Below, piece after piece: positions 46,030 through 54,548 of a DNA stretch of 64,000 nt. The notes below the pieces were generated by a model, which was not told the origin of the DNA, ran no database searches, and saw only the letters and a list, made by a program, of their open reading frames with translations. This stretch comes from Nitrospirota bacterium (GTDB lineage Bacteria > Nitrospirota > 9FT-COMBO-42-15 > HDB-SIOI813), in contig JADZCV010000045.1 of NCBI GenBank assembly GCA_020851375.1, forward strand, positions 254,046 to 318,045, given 5' to 3'. Within the stretch, counting starts at the first letter, position 1, and each line of letters starts with the position of its first letter. The position numbers and the translations under genes were made by a program.

Positions 46030-46869
46030 GTGATAATTTTTCATAGCACAACGGAAATGCAGCATCATGCCGCTGAACTCCGTGAGGCTGGAAAGACGAT
46101 AGGCTTTGTGCCGACCATGGGCGCTCTTCACCAGGGACATTTAAGCCTCATTGAACATGCAAAGAAGGAATCGGATGTTGTTGTTGTTTCCATATTTGTA
46201 AACCCCGTTCAATTTGGTCCAAAAGAAGATTTCAATCAATACCCCAGGAACATACAGGGCGATACAGAAATCTGTGGATCTGCAGGGGCAGATATTCTCT
46301 TCACTCCATCAGCTTCTGATATCTACCCGCAGGGATTCACGACATATGTATCAGTTGAGAATCTCTCTAAAGTGTTATGCGGTATAACAAGGCCGGGTCA
46401 TTTCCGTGGTGTGGCAACTGTGGTACTGAAACTGTTTAACATAATTAAGCCACACAAGTCATTCTTCGGACAGAAAGATTATCAACAGACAGTCATCATA
46501 AAGAGGATGTCAGAAGACCTGAACGTGGATACTGAGGTAGTAGTACTGCCAACAGTGCGTGAAGCAGACGGCCTTGCCATGAGTTCAAGGAACAGGTATC
46601 TGAGTAAAACTGAGAGGCAGTCTGCGGCGGTTATCTATCGCTCTTTAAAAGCGGGAATATCCCTGTTTGAACAGGGTGAAAGAAACTCTGGAAGACTCCG
46701 GGATGCGGTCACAGGCATTATTAATGAAGAACCTTCCATTAAGACTGAGTATGTTGCCGTCATCCATCCGGAGACGCTTCAAGAAGAAACAGATGCCAGA
46801 AAAGGCACAGTCATAGCAATAGCAGCCCGTATCGGCAATTCACGACTGATTGATAATATTATATTGTAA
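46030..46869 (+). CDS. panC: Pantothenate synthetase
   Basis: The 279-residue protein has FVPTMGALHQGHLSLI, IFVNPVQFGPKEDFNQYPR, FGQKDYQQTVIIKRM and MSSRNRYLS. It joins pantoate (from PanE) and beta-alanine. The start is GTG 46030. Its stop shares an A with the murQ start (TAATG). Confidence 0.97.
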   Translation: MIIFHSTTEMQHHAAELREAGKTIGFVPTMGALHQGHLSLIEHAKKESDVVVVSIFVNPVQFGPKEDFNQYPRNIQGDTEICGSAGADILFTPSASDIYPQGFTTYVSVENLSKVLCGITRPGHFRGVATVVLKLFNIIKPHKSFFGQKDYQQTVIIKRMSEDLNVDTEVVVLPTVREADGLAMSSRNRYLSKTERQSAAVIYRSLKAGISLFEQGERNSGRLRDAVTGIINEEPSIKTEYVAVIHPETLQEETDARKGTVIAIAARIGNSRLIDNIIL

Positions 46870-47735
46870 TGTATAACGACGACATTAACCCACATTCAGA
46901 ACATTTGGACTCCCTGTCTGCAGATGAAATAATCACACGTATGAATTATGATAATCTGCGGGTAATGAATGCAATCAACAGTGCAAAAGGGCCCATAACA
47001 GCAGCTATTAATGATGCTGTTTCGGCAATACAATCAGGCGGGAGTCTTATCTATGTAGGCGCAGGCACAAGCGGGAGGCTTGGAGTCCTTGATGCATCAG
47101 AAATACCCCCGACATTCGGAGTGTCTCCGGAAGTGGTAAGGGCAATCATAGCAGGCGGCGACAGGGCTATAACCTTAGCGGTTGAAGGCGCTGAGGATGA
47201 TGAGGATGCCGGAAGGAAGGATGTATCAGGCATTGGCAACAGAGATATGCTGCTTGGCATTACTGCAAGCGGCTCAACGCCATATACGATAGCCGCACTG
47301 AAGGAGGCAAAGCGCAGAGGATCCAAATGCTGGCTTCTTGTCTGCAATGAGGTTACACTGGATTTCCCTGACGGTATAATCAATCTTTCTGTTGGACCGG
47401 AAATGATAGGCGGGTCAACAAGGCTAAAGGCTGGAACCGCTACCAAGATCGTTCTTAACATGATATCTACTGCCGCAATGATCAAACTGGGCAAGGTATA
47501 TAAAGGCTACATGGTGGATGTCATCCCTTCAAACAGGAAATTGAGAAAAAGGGCTCTCAACATTATACAGGGAATCACCGGCTGCAGCAGCGAGGAGGCG
47601 GAGGTATTTCTTGAAAAATCCGGTGAAAACGCAAAGACCGCCATACTGATGTATATGAAGGGGCTTAATTTAAATGATGCAAAGGAAGTGTTGAAAAGTA
47701 GCGAAGATTCCCTGCGAAAGGCCCTTGAGGGGTGA
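46869..47735 (+). CDS. murQ: N-acetylmuramic acid 6-phosphate etherase
   Basis: The 288-residue SIS-domain protein has YVGAGTSGRLGVLDASEIPP, GITASGSTPY and MIGGSTRLKAGTATK, which are MurQ signatures. It cleaves the lactyl ether of MurNAc-6-P to give GlcNAc-6-P. anmK, which makes its substrate, overlaps its stop, and a NagA-like gene for the next step is at 51947. Confidence 0.96.
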   Translation: MYNDDINPHSEHLDSLSADEIITRMNYDNLRVMNAINSAKGPITAAINDAVSAIQSGGSLIYVGAGTSGRLGVLDASEIPPTFGVSPEVVRAIIAGGDRAITLAVEGAEDDEDAGRKDVSGIGNRDMLLGITASGSTPYTIAALKEAKRRGSKCWLLVCNEVTLDFPDGIINLSVGPEMIGGSTRLKAGTATKIVLNMISTAAMIKLGKVYKGYMVDVIPSNRKLRKRALNIIQGITGCSSEEAEVFLEKSGENAKTAILMYMKGLNLNDAKEVLKSSEDSLRKALEG

Positions 47736-48991
47736 TGCAGGCAGCAAAACAAATTCGTATCATCGGACTTATGTCCGGGACATCGCATGACGGGGTGGAT
47801 GCAGCGCTCGTAGAAATTGAGGTGTGTCACCCTAAACGTGCTATGTGTCATCCTGAACTTGTTTCAGGATCTCAAACGAAGCCGGAAAAGGAGATCCCGA
47901 AACAGGTGCGGAATGACAATGAAGCGGGACTTTCAGGTGAAATTACTGCAAGACTAATAAGGCATATCCATCTCCCCTACCGCAAACCCTTAAGGAATGA
48001 AATCAGGAAGGCATTTAATGGTAACACTGAGCTAATCTGCCGCCTCAACTTCGAACTCGGTGCGGTTTTTGCAAATGCCGTACTGTCCCTGCTGAAAGAA
48101 AGCGGTCATAGTCCTTCAGACATAGACGCCATTGCCTCCCATGGCCAGACCATCTATCACATCCCGCCATCAGGCGGACGACATGGTTCAACACTCCAGA
48201 TTGGCGAGGCATCGGTCATTGCAGAACGTACAGGTATACTGACCATCTCTGATTTCAGGACTGCAGACATGGCCGCCGGCGGACAGGGCGCCCCGCTCGT
48301 CCCCATGGCAGACTATCTCCTCTTCAGAAGATCAGGAAAAGTAACGGCTATATTGAATATCGGAGGCATTGCAAATGTTACGACCATCAGGGACAAGATA
48401 GATGAGACGGTTGCATTTGACACAGGTCCAGGTAACTCTCTGATTGATGAAGCCATGCTGCTTATTTTCAAAGGAGAGAAATCATTCGACAGGAACGGGG
48501 CTTTTGCAAGGTCAGGAAGGCCTGTCCCCAAAATGCTTAACGAATTACTCTCTCACCCCTACTTTAAGAAAAGGCCGCCCAAATCAACAGGAAGGGAAAC
48601 CTTCGGCGCCGGGATGGCAAAAGATATATTAAAAAGGTATAAGAAGTTTGAATATCAGGATATCGTCTCGACACTCACCCACCTTACTGCCAGGACTATT
48701 TATGACTCTATAATCAAATCCAGACCGGAGGAAATCATATTAACCGGCGGAGGTGTAAAAAACAGATTCCTTACAGAACTTATACATGGCCACTTTAATG
48801 ACAGCGCCATCAGGTTAAGTGAAATCTCCTGTTACGGCATCCCGCCACAGGCAAAAGAGGCTGTAAGCTTTGCCATACTCGGCTACCTCTCGATGAACCG
48901 CAAACAGGGGAATGTACCATCAGTAACCGGAGCGCGACACGGGGTAATACTGGGCAAGGCAACATTGCCTTCACGTTATTGCACGAACTGA
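47732..48991 (+). CDS. anmK: Anhydro-N-acetylmuramic acid kinase with in-frame repeat insertion
   Basis: The protein has IGLMSGTSHDGVDAALVEIE, SHGQTIYHIPP, FRTADMAAGGQGAPLVP and FDTGPGNSLIDE, as AnmK. It phosphorylates and opens anhydroMurNAc from recycled wall. Between the early strand ending VEIE and LIRHIHLPYRKPL, some 35 residues (including CHPELVSGSQ and KQVRND) are encoded by a palindromic repeat (47846-47917) and are absent from usual AnmK. The frame is kept. GTG 47732 or ATG 47735 are both possible starts. Confidence 0.94.
   Translation: MMQAAKQIRIIGLMSGTSHDGVDAALVEIEVCHPKRAMCHPELVSGSQTKPEKEIPKQVRNDNEAGLSGEITARLIRHIHLPYRKPLRNEIRKAFNGNTELICRLNFELGAVFANAVLSLLKESGHSPSDIDAIASHGQTIYHIPPSGGRHGSTLQIGEASVIAERTGILTISDFRTADMAAGGQGAPLVPMADYLLFRRSGKVTAILNIGGIANVTTIRDKIDETVAFDTGPGNSLIDEAMLLIFKGEKSFDRNGAFARSGRPVPKMLNELLSHPYFKKRPPKSTGRETFGAGMAKDILKRYKKFEYQDIVSTLTHLTARTIYDSIIKSRPEEIILTGGGVKNRFLTELIHGHFNDSAIRLSEISCYGIPPQAKEAVSFAILGYLSMNRKQGNVPSVTGARHGVILGKATLPSRYCTN
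47846..47917. repeat. Palindromic repeat inserted in frame in anmK
   Basis: TGTCATCCTGAACTTG... on the left pairs imperfectly with ...CAGGTGCGGAATGACA on the right over 28 bases. It encodes the CHPELVSGS ... KQVRND peptide seen in many genomes where this repeat type enters genes. Confidence 0.8.
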
Positions 48992-49006
48992 AACCTATCG
49001 CTCTTT

Positions 49007-49909
49007 CTACCTGATAAACGTGCCGTTTCGATATTCTTCAAACGCGGTCTTCAGCTCTTCCTCTGTATTCATCACGATCGGACCATACCAGGCAACCGGC
49101 TCACCGATAGGTTTGCCTGATATGAGAAGAAAACGGACCGGTTCGCCTTGTGTTGCAACAGTCACCTGGTCACCATCTCCGAATAACACCGCTGTACCGT
49201 TGTGGATAAATGAATCCCGTTCCATGTCGAAATAGTTTTCTCCCTCGGCATCATAAGCAAAAGGGTCCTTTTCACTGCAAAAGACACCCTTGCCACCGAT
49301 GACATAGGCAAAGACCGTATGGCCCCGGCTTGTGCTGTGGGTAAACCCGGAATGTGCCGGGAGCGTGACATCGAGGTATTCCGGGGCAATGACTATGTCC
49401 CTTACCGGTCCCTCTCTACCCTCCACTGCCCCGCAAATGATCTTGACCTTAGCGCCGCCCGTAGTCGTCACCTCAGGCACCTGCGGACTTTTGATGTCGC
49501 GATACCTGGGGGCCATCATCTTATGAGATTTAGGGAGGTTGGCCCATAGTTGAAAACCTTCCATCACACCGTCGTCGTCCCCGAGCGGCATCTCCTGGTG
49601 GATAATGCCGCTCCCGGCCGTCATCCACTGCATATCACCGGACGATATGACACCCTTATTACCCATACTGTCCCCGTGCTCCACATCACCCCTGAGAACA
49701 TACGTGATCGTCTCGATACCACGATGGGGGTGCCATGGAAACCCTTTGATGTATCGTTCCGGGTCCGAATTTCGAAAATCGTCCATCAACAGAAACGGGT
49801 CGAACAACGGCACTTCGCTGAATCCAAAGACCCGCCTGAGATGGACCCCGGCCCCTTCCAGCGTGGGCTTGCTTTTGAACACCTTCCTGATCCTTCTGTT
49901 CTTTATCAT
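49007..49909 (-). CDS. Pirin-family cupin protein
   Basis: From ATG 49909 the protein is 300 residues and begins IKNRRIRKVFKSKPTLEGAG, the normal pirin start. The N-terminal cupin has FPWHPHRGIETITYVLRGDV with metal-binding histidines. Pirins are iron-binding proteins, some with quercetinase activity or regulatory roles. The frame is open to GTG 49945. Repeat R3 lies just upstream and opens a 17-codon leader frame that stops at about 49988, before this gene. Confidence 0.9.
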   Translation of the reverse strand: MIKNRRIRKVFKSKPTLEGAGVHLRRVFGFSEVPLFDPFLLMDDFRNSDPERYIKGFPWHPHRGIETITYVLRGDVEHGDSMGNKGVISSGDMQWMTAGSGIIHQEMPLGDDDGVMEGFQLWANLPKSHKMMAPRYRDIKSPQVPEVTTTGGAKVKIICGAVEGREGPVRDIVIAPEYLDVTLPAHSGFTHSTSRGHTVFAYVIGGKGVFCSEKDPFAYDAEGENYFDMERDSFIHNGTAVLFGDGDQVTVATQGEPVRFLLISGKPIGEPVAWYGPIVMNTEEELKTAFEEYRNGTFIR

Positions 49910-49990
49910 AACAAAACTTCGTCTCCCATTATTATTATCCGCCACCTGTCACGACAGTGTCAATCTTATTCATCCGAAAAACCCCATTAT

Positions 49991-50175
49991 TTACCACAAA
50001 GACACAAAGGACACAAAGAATTATATTTTAGATACATCATTCAAAAATGCTCCTGTATACCTGTCATTCCCACGGAAGTGGGAATCCAGAACCAGGCCTC
50101 GGTCTGGAATCCCGCGTAAGCGGGAATGACGTTTTCATAAACCTTGGTGAGCCAGAGGCTCATGACGGTTCACCT
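49991..50175 (-). repeat. Palindromic repeat R3 with CACAAAG flank
   Basis: The core at 50061-50132 has GTCATTCCCAC and GGGAATGAC arms. AGGAG (50054-50050, minus) is followed after nine bases by ATG (50040), opening the leader MMYLKYNSLCPLCLCGK. The CACAAAG-rich part 49991-50040 matches 54583-54632 with two differences. The far flank has GAGCC/GGCTC arms. No gene lies in 49946-50249. Confidence 0.85.
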
Positions 50176-50249
50176 ATAGATATGGATTGCTTGACTCTGT
50201 TTCCTCAATCCGATAAACTTCCGAATACAGTAATGGAGCAGGCCATATC

Positions 50250-50687
50250 ATGGAGAGTCGTCAAACATTAATTGAAGAGATTAAAACCCTCCTTTCCCCG
50301 AGGGAAGAGATTGCCCTGGCTTATCTCTTCGGATCTTTTTCAAAGGGTACCCCCACCTCTCACAGCGATATAGATATCGCTGTTCTCATTAACGGGAATA
50401 TATCAGAAGAAGGATATCCTTACGGCTACCGCTCAGAACTTCTATCACATCTAATGAAAGGTCTCCGAACAAACAGCATTGACCTTGTGATCCTCAATGA
50501 GGCACCTCCCTTCCTTAGATTTCAGGTCATTCGATATGGCAAAATCATCCTCTCAAGGTCCGAGACTGCAAGAATAGATTTCCAGGTAAAGACTATATCA
50601 AGGTATAACGACGTAAAGAGACTCATCGGTACTCAACAAAGATACATATCTGAACGACTGAAAAACGGGACATACGGCAAACGGTGA
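50250..50687 (+). CDS. mntA: MntA-type nucleotidyltransferase antitoxin
   Basis: The 145-residue protein has the minimal nucleotidyltransferase motif GSFSKGTPTSHSDIDIAVL (G28, S29, D40, D42) and a third acid near D78. In HEPN/MNT modules this protein AMPylates the HEPN toxin and so neutralises it. Its stop overlaps the hepT start by four bases. Confidence 0.88.
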   Translation: MESRQTLIEEIKTLLSPREEIALAYLFGSFSKGTPTSHSDIDIAVLINGNISEEGYPYGYRSELLSHLMKGLRTNSIDLVILNEAPPFLRFQVIRYGKIILSRSETARIDFQVKTISRYNDVKRLIGTQQRYISERLKNGTYGKR

Positions 50688-51121
50688 TAGACACAACGCT
50701 TATCAGAAGAAAACTTGGAGAACTGGAAACTTGCATACATACACTGGAACGCCTTCGAGGCTATTCACTGAAGGAGTTGCAGGAGGACAGGGCAAAGGCA
50801 TGGTCTGTTGAGCATGGCCTCCAAATCGCTGTGCAAACCGTGATTGATACAGGAAACAATATACTCGCAGCACTCGGTGAACACGAGATCGAAGATTATG
50901 TAGACGTTATTGACAAACTTGGAGAACAGGGCGTTATCCCCAAAGCATTTTCACAATCTATCCGTGGGATGGCAGGTTTTAGAAATATACTGGTTCATGA
51001 GTACGCTGCAGTAGACCTCACAAAGGTCTATCATGTATTGCAGAATCAGTTAGATGACTTCAGGCAGTTCGCTAAACATATTGATGCTTATCTGGCCATT
51101 TGCAGTAAGAACGGGGCATAA
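50684..51121 (+). CDS. hepT: HepT-type HEPN ribonuclease toxin
   Basis: The 145-residue helical protein of the DUF86 family carries the HEPN RNase motif R100-N-x-L-V-H105-x-Y107 in FRNILVHEYA. The tyrosine after the histidine is the residue AMPylated by MntA in known pairs. It would cleave RNA when free of MntA. All key residues are present, so the module looks active. Confidence 0.9.
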   Translation: MIDTTLIRRKLGELETCIHTLERLRGYSLKELQEDRAKAWSVEHGLQIAVQTVIDTGNNILAALGEHEIEDYVDVIDKLGEQGVIPKAFSQSIRGMAGFRNILVHEYAAVDLTKVYHVLQNQLDDFRQFAKHIDAYLAICSKNGA

Positions 51122-51148
51122 TAACTCACGTTGTTCCTTCTTCTGCAA

Positions 51149-51178
51149 TTCGACTGTCGTGTCCCATAGTGATATAAT
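51149..51178 (+). promoter_or_regulatory. Promoter of the nucleotidyltransferase pair
   Basis: TTCGAC (51149-51154), 18 bases, TATAAT (51173-51178). The ATG at 51186 follows after seven bases. Confidence 0.45.
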
Positions 51179-51185
51179 GCAACAT

Positions 51186-51389
51186 ATGATATCGCCAATG
51201 GATAAAAGAAAAGAATATGGCCAGAGGAAATTTCTCAAGTTTTCACCTCTCGAGAGGATGGAGATTATGCATCAACTCCTGATGGAAATAATTGCCATAA
51301 AGGCAAAGGCAGAAGGCATAACAGAACATGAAATCTATAGAAGATACCTTAAAAATAATCCAAGACATTATCAAAAATTTTCCGGCTGA
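51186..51389 (+). CDS. Small charged protein paired with a nucleotidyltransferase
   Basis: The 67-residue protein (63 if started at ATG 51198) is helical and basic: KEYGQRKFLKFSPLERMEIM, then HQLLMEIIAIKAKAEGITEH. I know no family for it. It overlaps the next gene by 62 bases, as small partners in toxin-antitoxin pairs sometimes do. A role as partner or antitoxin is inference. Confidence 0.6.
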   Translation: MISPMDKRKEYGQRKFLKFSPLERMEIMHQLLMEIIAIKAKAEGITEHEIYRRYLKNNPRHYQKFSG

Positions 51390-51942
51390 TATAGATATTG
51401 CATTAATCGGGGGATATGCCGCTGTCTTACATGGTGTTGAGAGGACAACCCTTGATATTGACTTCTGTGTCTATTCTAATATTATCCATTCCACAAGAGA
51501 TTCTTCAAAGTTAGTAACCCTCTTGATAAAATACCTTCCGGAGCGATTTCATGTCGAATTGATTCAGGGAAGTAGAATCCATGATGATCCTTTTAAACAT
51601 GACGTTATATTTATAGAAGATACTATTGGTGAATTTATTAGAATAGATTTCCTGATTGCTAAATATAAGTGGGAATTAGATGCCATTCGCTCTGCCCTCC
51701 CCATGGAAGGTATCCCAATACCGGTTGTAACAAAGCCTTACCTTGCAGCACTGAAGTTAAGATCTACAGGATACAAGGATGCAGGTGACCTGGTCACTCT
51801 CATACAACTGATGACCGAAGAAGAAAAGGAAAAGACCATGGAGCTGGCAAAGAAAATAAGCAGGAATAAAAAGCTGGAACAGCTTCTTTCCAATGCGCAA
51901 CATGAAGAACCTGCTGAAGATACATCTGATGAATTAATCTGA
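51328..51942 (+). CDS. Nucleotidyltransferase-fold protein (AbiEii-like)
   Basis: The 204-residue protein has IALIGGYAAVLHGVERTTLD, followed by IDFCV: the GG, the R-T and the D43-x-D45 pair are typical of AbiEii/DUF-type nucleotidyltransferases. A third acid lies in FIRIDFLIAKYK. The family often acts as toxin or as a nucleotide-transferring partner. It converges on the nagA-like gene with only four bases between stops. Confidence 0.75.
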   Translation: MKSIEDTLKIIQDIIKNFPADIDIALIGGYAAVLHGVERTTLDIDFCVYSNIIHSTRDSSKLVTLLIKYLPERFHVELIQGSRIHDDPFKHDVIFIEDTIGEFIRIDFLIAKYKWELDAIRSALPMEGIPIPVVTKPYLAALKLRSTGYKDAGDLVTLIQLMTEEEKEKTMELAKKISRNKKLEQLLSNAQHEEPAEDTSDELI

Positions 51943-51946
51943 AGAA

Positions 51947-52834
51947 TCAGGAAATATACTTACGGGGGTTTCTGTCTGTGCACCCCTCAATAATGTCTCT
52001 ATAGTATCCCAGTTCTGCCAATCTTTGTGCCGATTCTGCAAGGGTTAGAGAGCCTCCATGGAGCCTGCCGGCATCGTCCATCACGCCATGTCCGTGATTC
52101 GCGCCCGATGTTTTTGTCTCTTTTACTGAATCTGACACGAGGATTATCCTGTCAGGATTCTTTGTCCTGAAGATCAGTTCCAGGGTTTTCTCATTGAGAT
52201 GGTATGGATCTGCGATGACCTCTACATATATATGTTTATTAAGAAGTCCAAATCCGGCAATTCCAGGCTCTCTGTGGTGAATACCCCGCATAGCATTGAA
52301 TATGTGAGTGATGCCCCTGGCACCTGCTTTGAAGCCAGCCTCTGCCTCTGCATACGTTGCATCTGAATGTCCCATGCTGGCAATTATGCCGATGTCAGAC
52401 ATCTTTTTTATGAGTTTAAGGGAACCATTCAGCTCAGGGGCTATTGTTATTATCTTCACAATGTCTTCGAAGCCATCAATAATTTTTCTAAGATTGGATT
52501 CATTTGGCTCAATGAACGATGAAGATTTGAGTGCGCCGCATTTTTTTGAATTAAGAAAAGGTCCTTCGAGATGGACACCGAGGATGGCAGCTTCCGGAGG
52601 CCGGACATGAAGGTTGTCGCTCCCCCTCGCCTTTGACCTTTGCATCTCCATAGCAGACTTCACAGCAATTATGTTATTACGCATTACATCTATGGCATCA
52701 GGATAAATAGCCGGGACAATCGCACTAACGCCAAGTGATGCCTGTATCTCAGCCATCCTGAGTATGTCTTGCGGATTGGATGTCCGGGTGTCGTAGCCTC
52801 CTATGCCGTGCGTATGGATGTCAATAATATTCAT
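51947..52834 (-). CDS. NagA-like N-acetylglucosamine-6-phosphate deacetylase, short form
   Basis: The 295-residue amidohydrolase has DIHTHGIGGYDT, the metal ligands in GVHLEGPFLN, MGHSDATYAEA and THIFNAMRG, and the catalytic aspartate in ILVSDSV. NagA normally has about 380 residues; here the N-terminal beta domain and part of the C-terminus are missing, and the end (SAQRLAELGYYRDIIEGCTDRNPRKY) is shortened. It would deacetylate GlcNAc-6-P made by MurQ. The active site looks complete. Confidence 0.82.
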   Translation of the reverse strand: MNIIDIHTHGIGGYDTRTSNPQDILRMAEIQASLGVSAIVPAIYPDAIDVMRNNIIAVKSAMEMQRSKARGSDNLHVRPPEAAILGVHLEGPFLNSKKCGALKSSSFIEPNESNLRKIIDGFEDIVKIITIAPELNGSLKLIKKMSDIGIIASMGHSDATYAEAEAGFKAGARGITHIFNAMRGIHHREPGIAGFGLLNKHIYVEVIADPYHLNEKTLELIFRTKNPDRIILVSDSVKETKTSGANHGHGVMDDAGRLHGGSLTLAESAQRLAELGYYRDIIEGCTDRNPRKYIS

Positions 52835-52835
52835 T

Positions 52836-54545
52836 CTACCTCTTTAAATGACCATACGGAGAAAGCGTCGTAATCCTTGTGTCCTCCAGTGCCTTGCCCA
52901 CAGTAAAATGGTAGATATCCTGATAGGTATTGTCCGTAAGGCCAAGCAGCTCATGTACAAGGTCATCATAGTAGCACCCGATGCCTGTACCACGCATGGC
53001 ATGCGCCTCTGCCTCAAGATAGAGTACCTGTCCGATCATTCCCGCCTCCCAGAAGAGTCGCCTGTAGGAGTGCGGTTCATTCTCTATATTATCCCTGAAC
53101 CTTGCGAGCATCCCTATCGAAAATGCGCCGTCGCCGGCTATCTCCTGATCACAACTTATATAAGCTGCCTCCTGCCTGTAATCTCCTTTCCTGAGCAAGT
53201 ATAACGGTAACGTATCCGGAACCTCCTGAACCTTCTCCCATAAGAAATCGGACCTGCATTTGCCCATGAACTGAGATATTTCTTCTTCTACACTCAGCAA
53301 CTTTTCAAATCCCCCCTTACCCCCCTTTTCTAAAGGGGGGAGGGAGTTTACCTGCATATTATTTCTGAAAAGAAAATAGAGTCCAGGCTCAAGCCCCGTC
53401 ACACGATGAACAAATATTAACAGACACACCGAAGCATCGCCAATATTAACATCAAACGGTGCACATGACTGACGCGGAATCGTCTTGTCGAGTATGGCAA
53501 GAAAATCGTTTCTGCTGATTGCCGTCTCCCCATCATAAGACTGACCGCTCCTCCTCTGCCGTATGATGTCTGCCGCATGGACCCCTGTGATTTCCTTTTC
53601 AAGAAATTCACTGCCACCACATAAAACCTGTCTGGCTGAAGCCGTCTCTTTGACTGTTGCAGCCGAAACATCATCAATCACCTCCCACACCACATGCTCC
53701 TCACTCAGAAATGCCGGATCTCCTATACAAGGAAGTTTCTTAAACTCTGCAATTATTTCGTCCGGTATGCCTGCAGGCACTTCAGTTTCCGTATCCCTGT
53801 GGACAAAACAGAGCAGGTCTGCCTCCTCTTTCTCATGCTCTATCCATGCCGTCCTGGGGAACCCAAGTATCGTTTCAATGTCCTTGTCTGCCACGGCATT
53901 CAGATACGTCACCTTCCATCCGGAAAGACCCGCTGAAAAGCTCAGACAGGCCAGGGCATGCCCTACGTCATGATTACAATACCGGAACGCCCGCTCACCA
54001 TATTTCCAGGCCTCCCTCCAGTAGATACTGCTCAGTGCAACAAAAAAGCCTTCTGTCTTAAAATGGGAGATTACCTTCGACCATAGAGATTGATCAAAGG
54101 CAGCCCGCCACTCTACTATATGACGGTATGGATTATAGTGATAGAGCCCGCCGCAATCCTCAGATTCCTTTAGCGGCGGCAGTATCAGATGTACCTCTGT
54201 GGGATGAAGGTTCCCGCTTGACGGATTGATACGGAGCGCCCAGGTATCACCTGACATTGATTTCCATGCAGACAGCCCCACGGATAACTCAAGGAAGGCG
54301 CCGACATTTTCAAAGGTAAAATATTTAGGCGGGTTCCCCCTCCTGTCATAAATCCCGAAGTAATTGGTGTCAGGATCCTTTGCCATAAAAGGAAACTCTA
54401 TGACAGGTGCCCCCTCGTATCTTATAAAAGGCGTAGGCTGGTTTGCCCAGTCGAGCTGGCCAGGAGACCTTGCGTAGTTGTCCGGGTAGTGTTTGGTACG
54501 CTCATGATACTCTATGACCTTCTGAACTCTGCTCTCCAGATCCAT
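52836..54545 (-). CDS. SagB/ThcOx-type double nitroreductase-fold protein with in-frame repeat
   Basis: The 569-residue protein has two FMN nitroreductase-like domains: residues ~30-250 (LRINPSSGNLHPTEVHLIL, FRYCNHDVGHALACLSFSAG) and ~325-560 (IIRQRRSGQSYDG, RRLFWEAGMIGQVLYLEAEA, GTGIGCYYDD). SagB proteins dehydrogenate azolines in peptide natural products, but no precursor, SagC or SagD gene is near, so the substrate is unknown. The peptide SLPPLEKGGKGGFEK near residue 405 is encoded by a hairpin repeat (53308-53340). Repeat R4 upstream opens a 26-codon leader ending six bases before this ATG. Confidence 0.85.
   Translation of the reverse strand: MDLESRVQKVIEYHERTKHYPDNYARSPGQLDWANQPTPFIRYEGAPVIEFPFMAKDPDTNYFGIYDRRGNPPKYFTFENVGAFLELSVGLSAWKSMSGDTWALRINPSSGNLHPTEVHLILPPLKESEDCGGLYHYNPYRHIVEWRAAFDQSLWSKVISHFKTEGFFVALSSIYWREAWKYGERAFRYCNHDVGHALACLSFSAGLSGWKVTYLNAVADKDIETILGFPRTAWIEHEKEEADLLCFVHRDTETEVPAGIPDEIIAEFKKLPCIGDPAFLSEEHVVWEVIDDVSAATVKETASARQVLCGGSEFLEKEITGVHAADIIRQRRSGQSYDGETAISRNDFLAILDKTIPRQSCAPFDVNIGDASVCLLIFVHRVTGLEPGLYFLFRNNMQVNSLPPLEKGGKGGFEKLLSVEEEISQFMGKCRSDFLWEKVQEVPDTLPLYLLRKGDYRQEAAYISCDQEIAGDGAFSIGMLARFRDNIENEPHSYRRLFWEAGMIGQVLYLEAEAHAMRGTGIGCYYDDLVHELLGLTDNTYQDIYHFTVGKALEDTRITTLSPYGHLKR
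53308..53345. repeat. Hairpin repeat inserted in frame in the sagB-type gene
   Basis: CCCCCCTTT (53320-53328) pairs perfectly with AAAGGGGGG (53332-53340) around TCT, preceded by AAATCCCCCCTTA as in the copy at 41646. On the coding strand it reads PPLEKGGKGGF. Confidence 0.85.
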
Positions 54546-54548
54546 TAT

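Noticed and set aside
49991-50040. CACAAAG repeats as a CRISPR array
   Set aside because: Only two dispersed copies 4.6 kb apart exist and there are no regular spacers.
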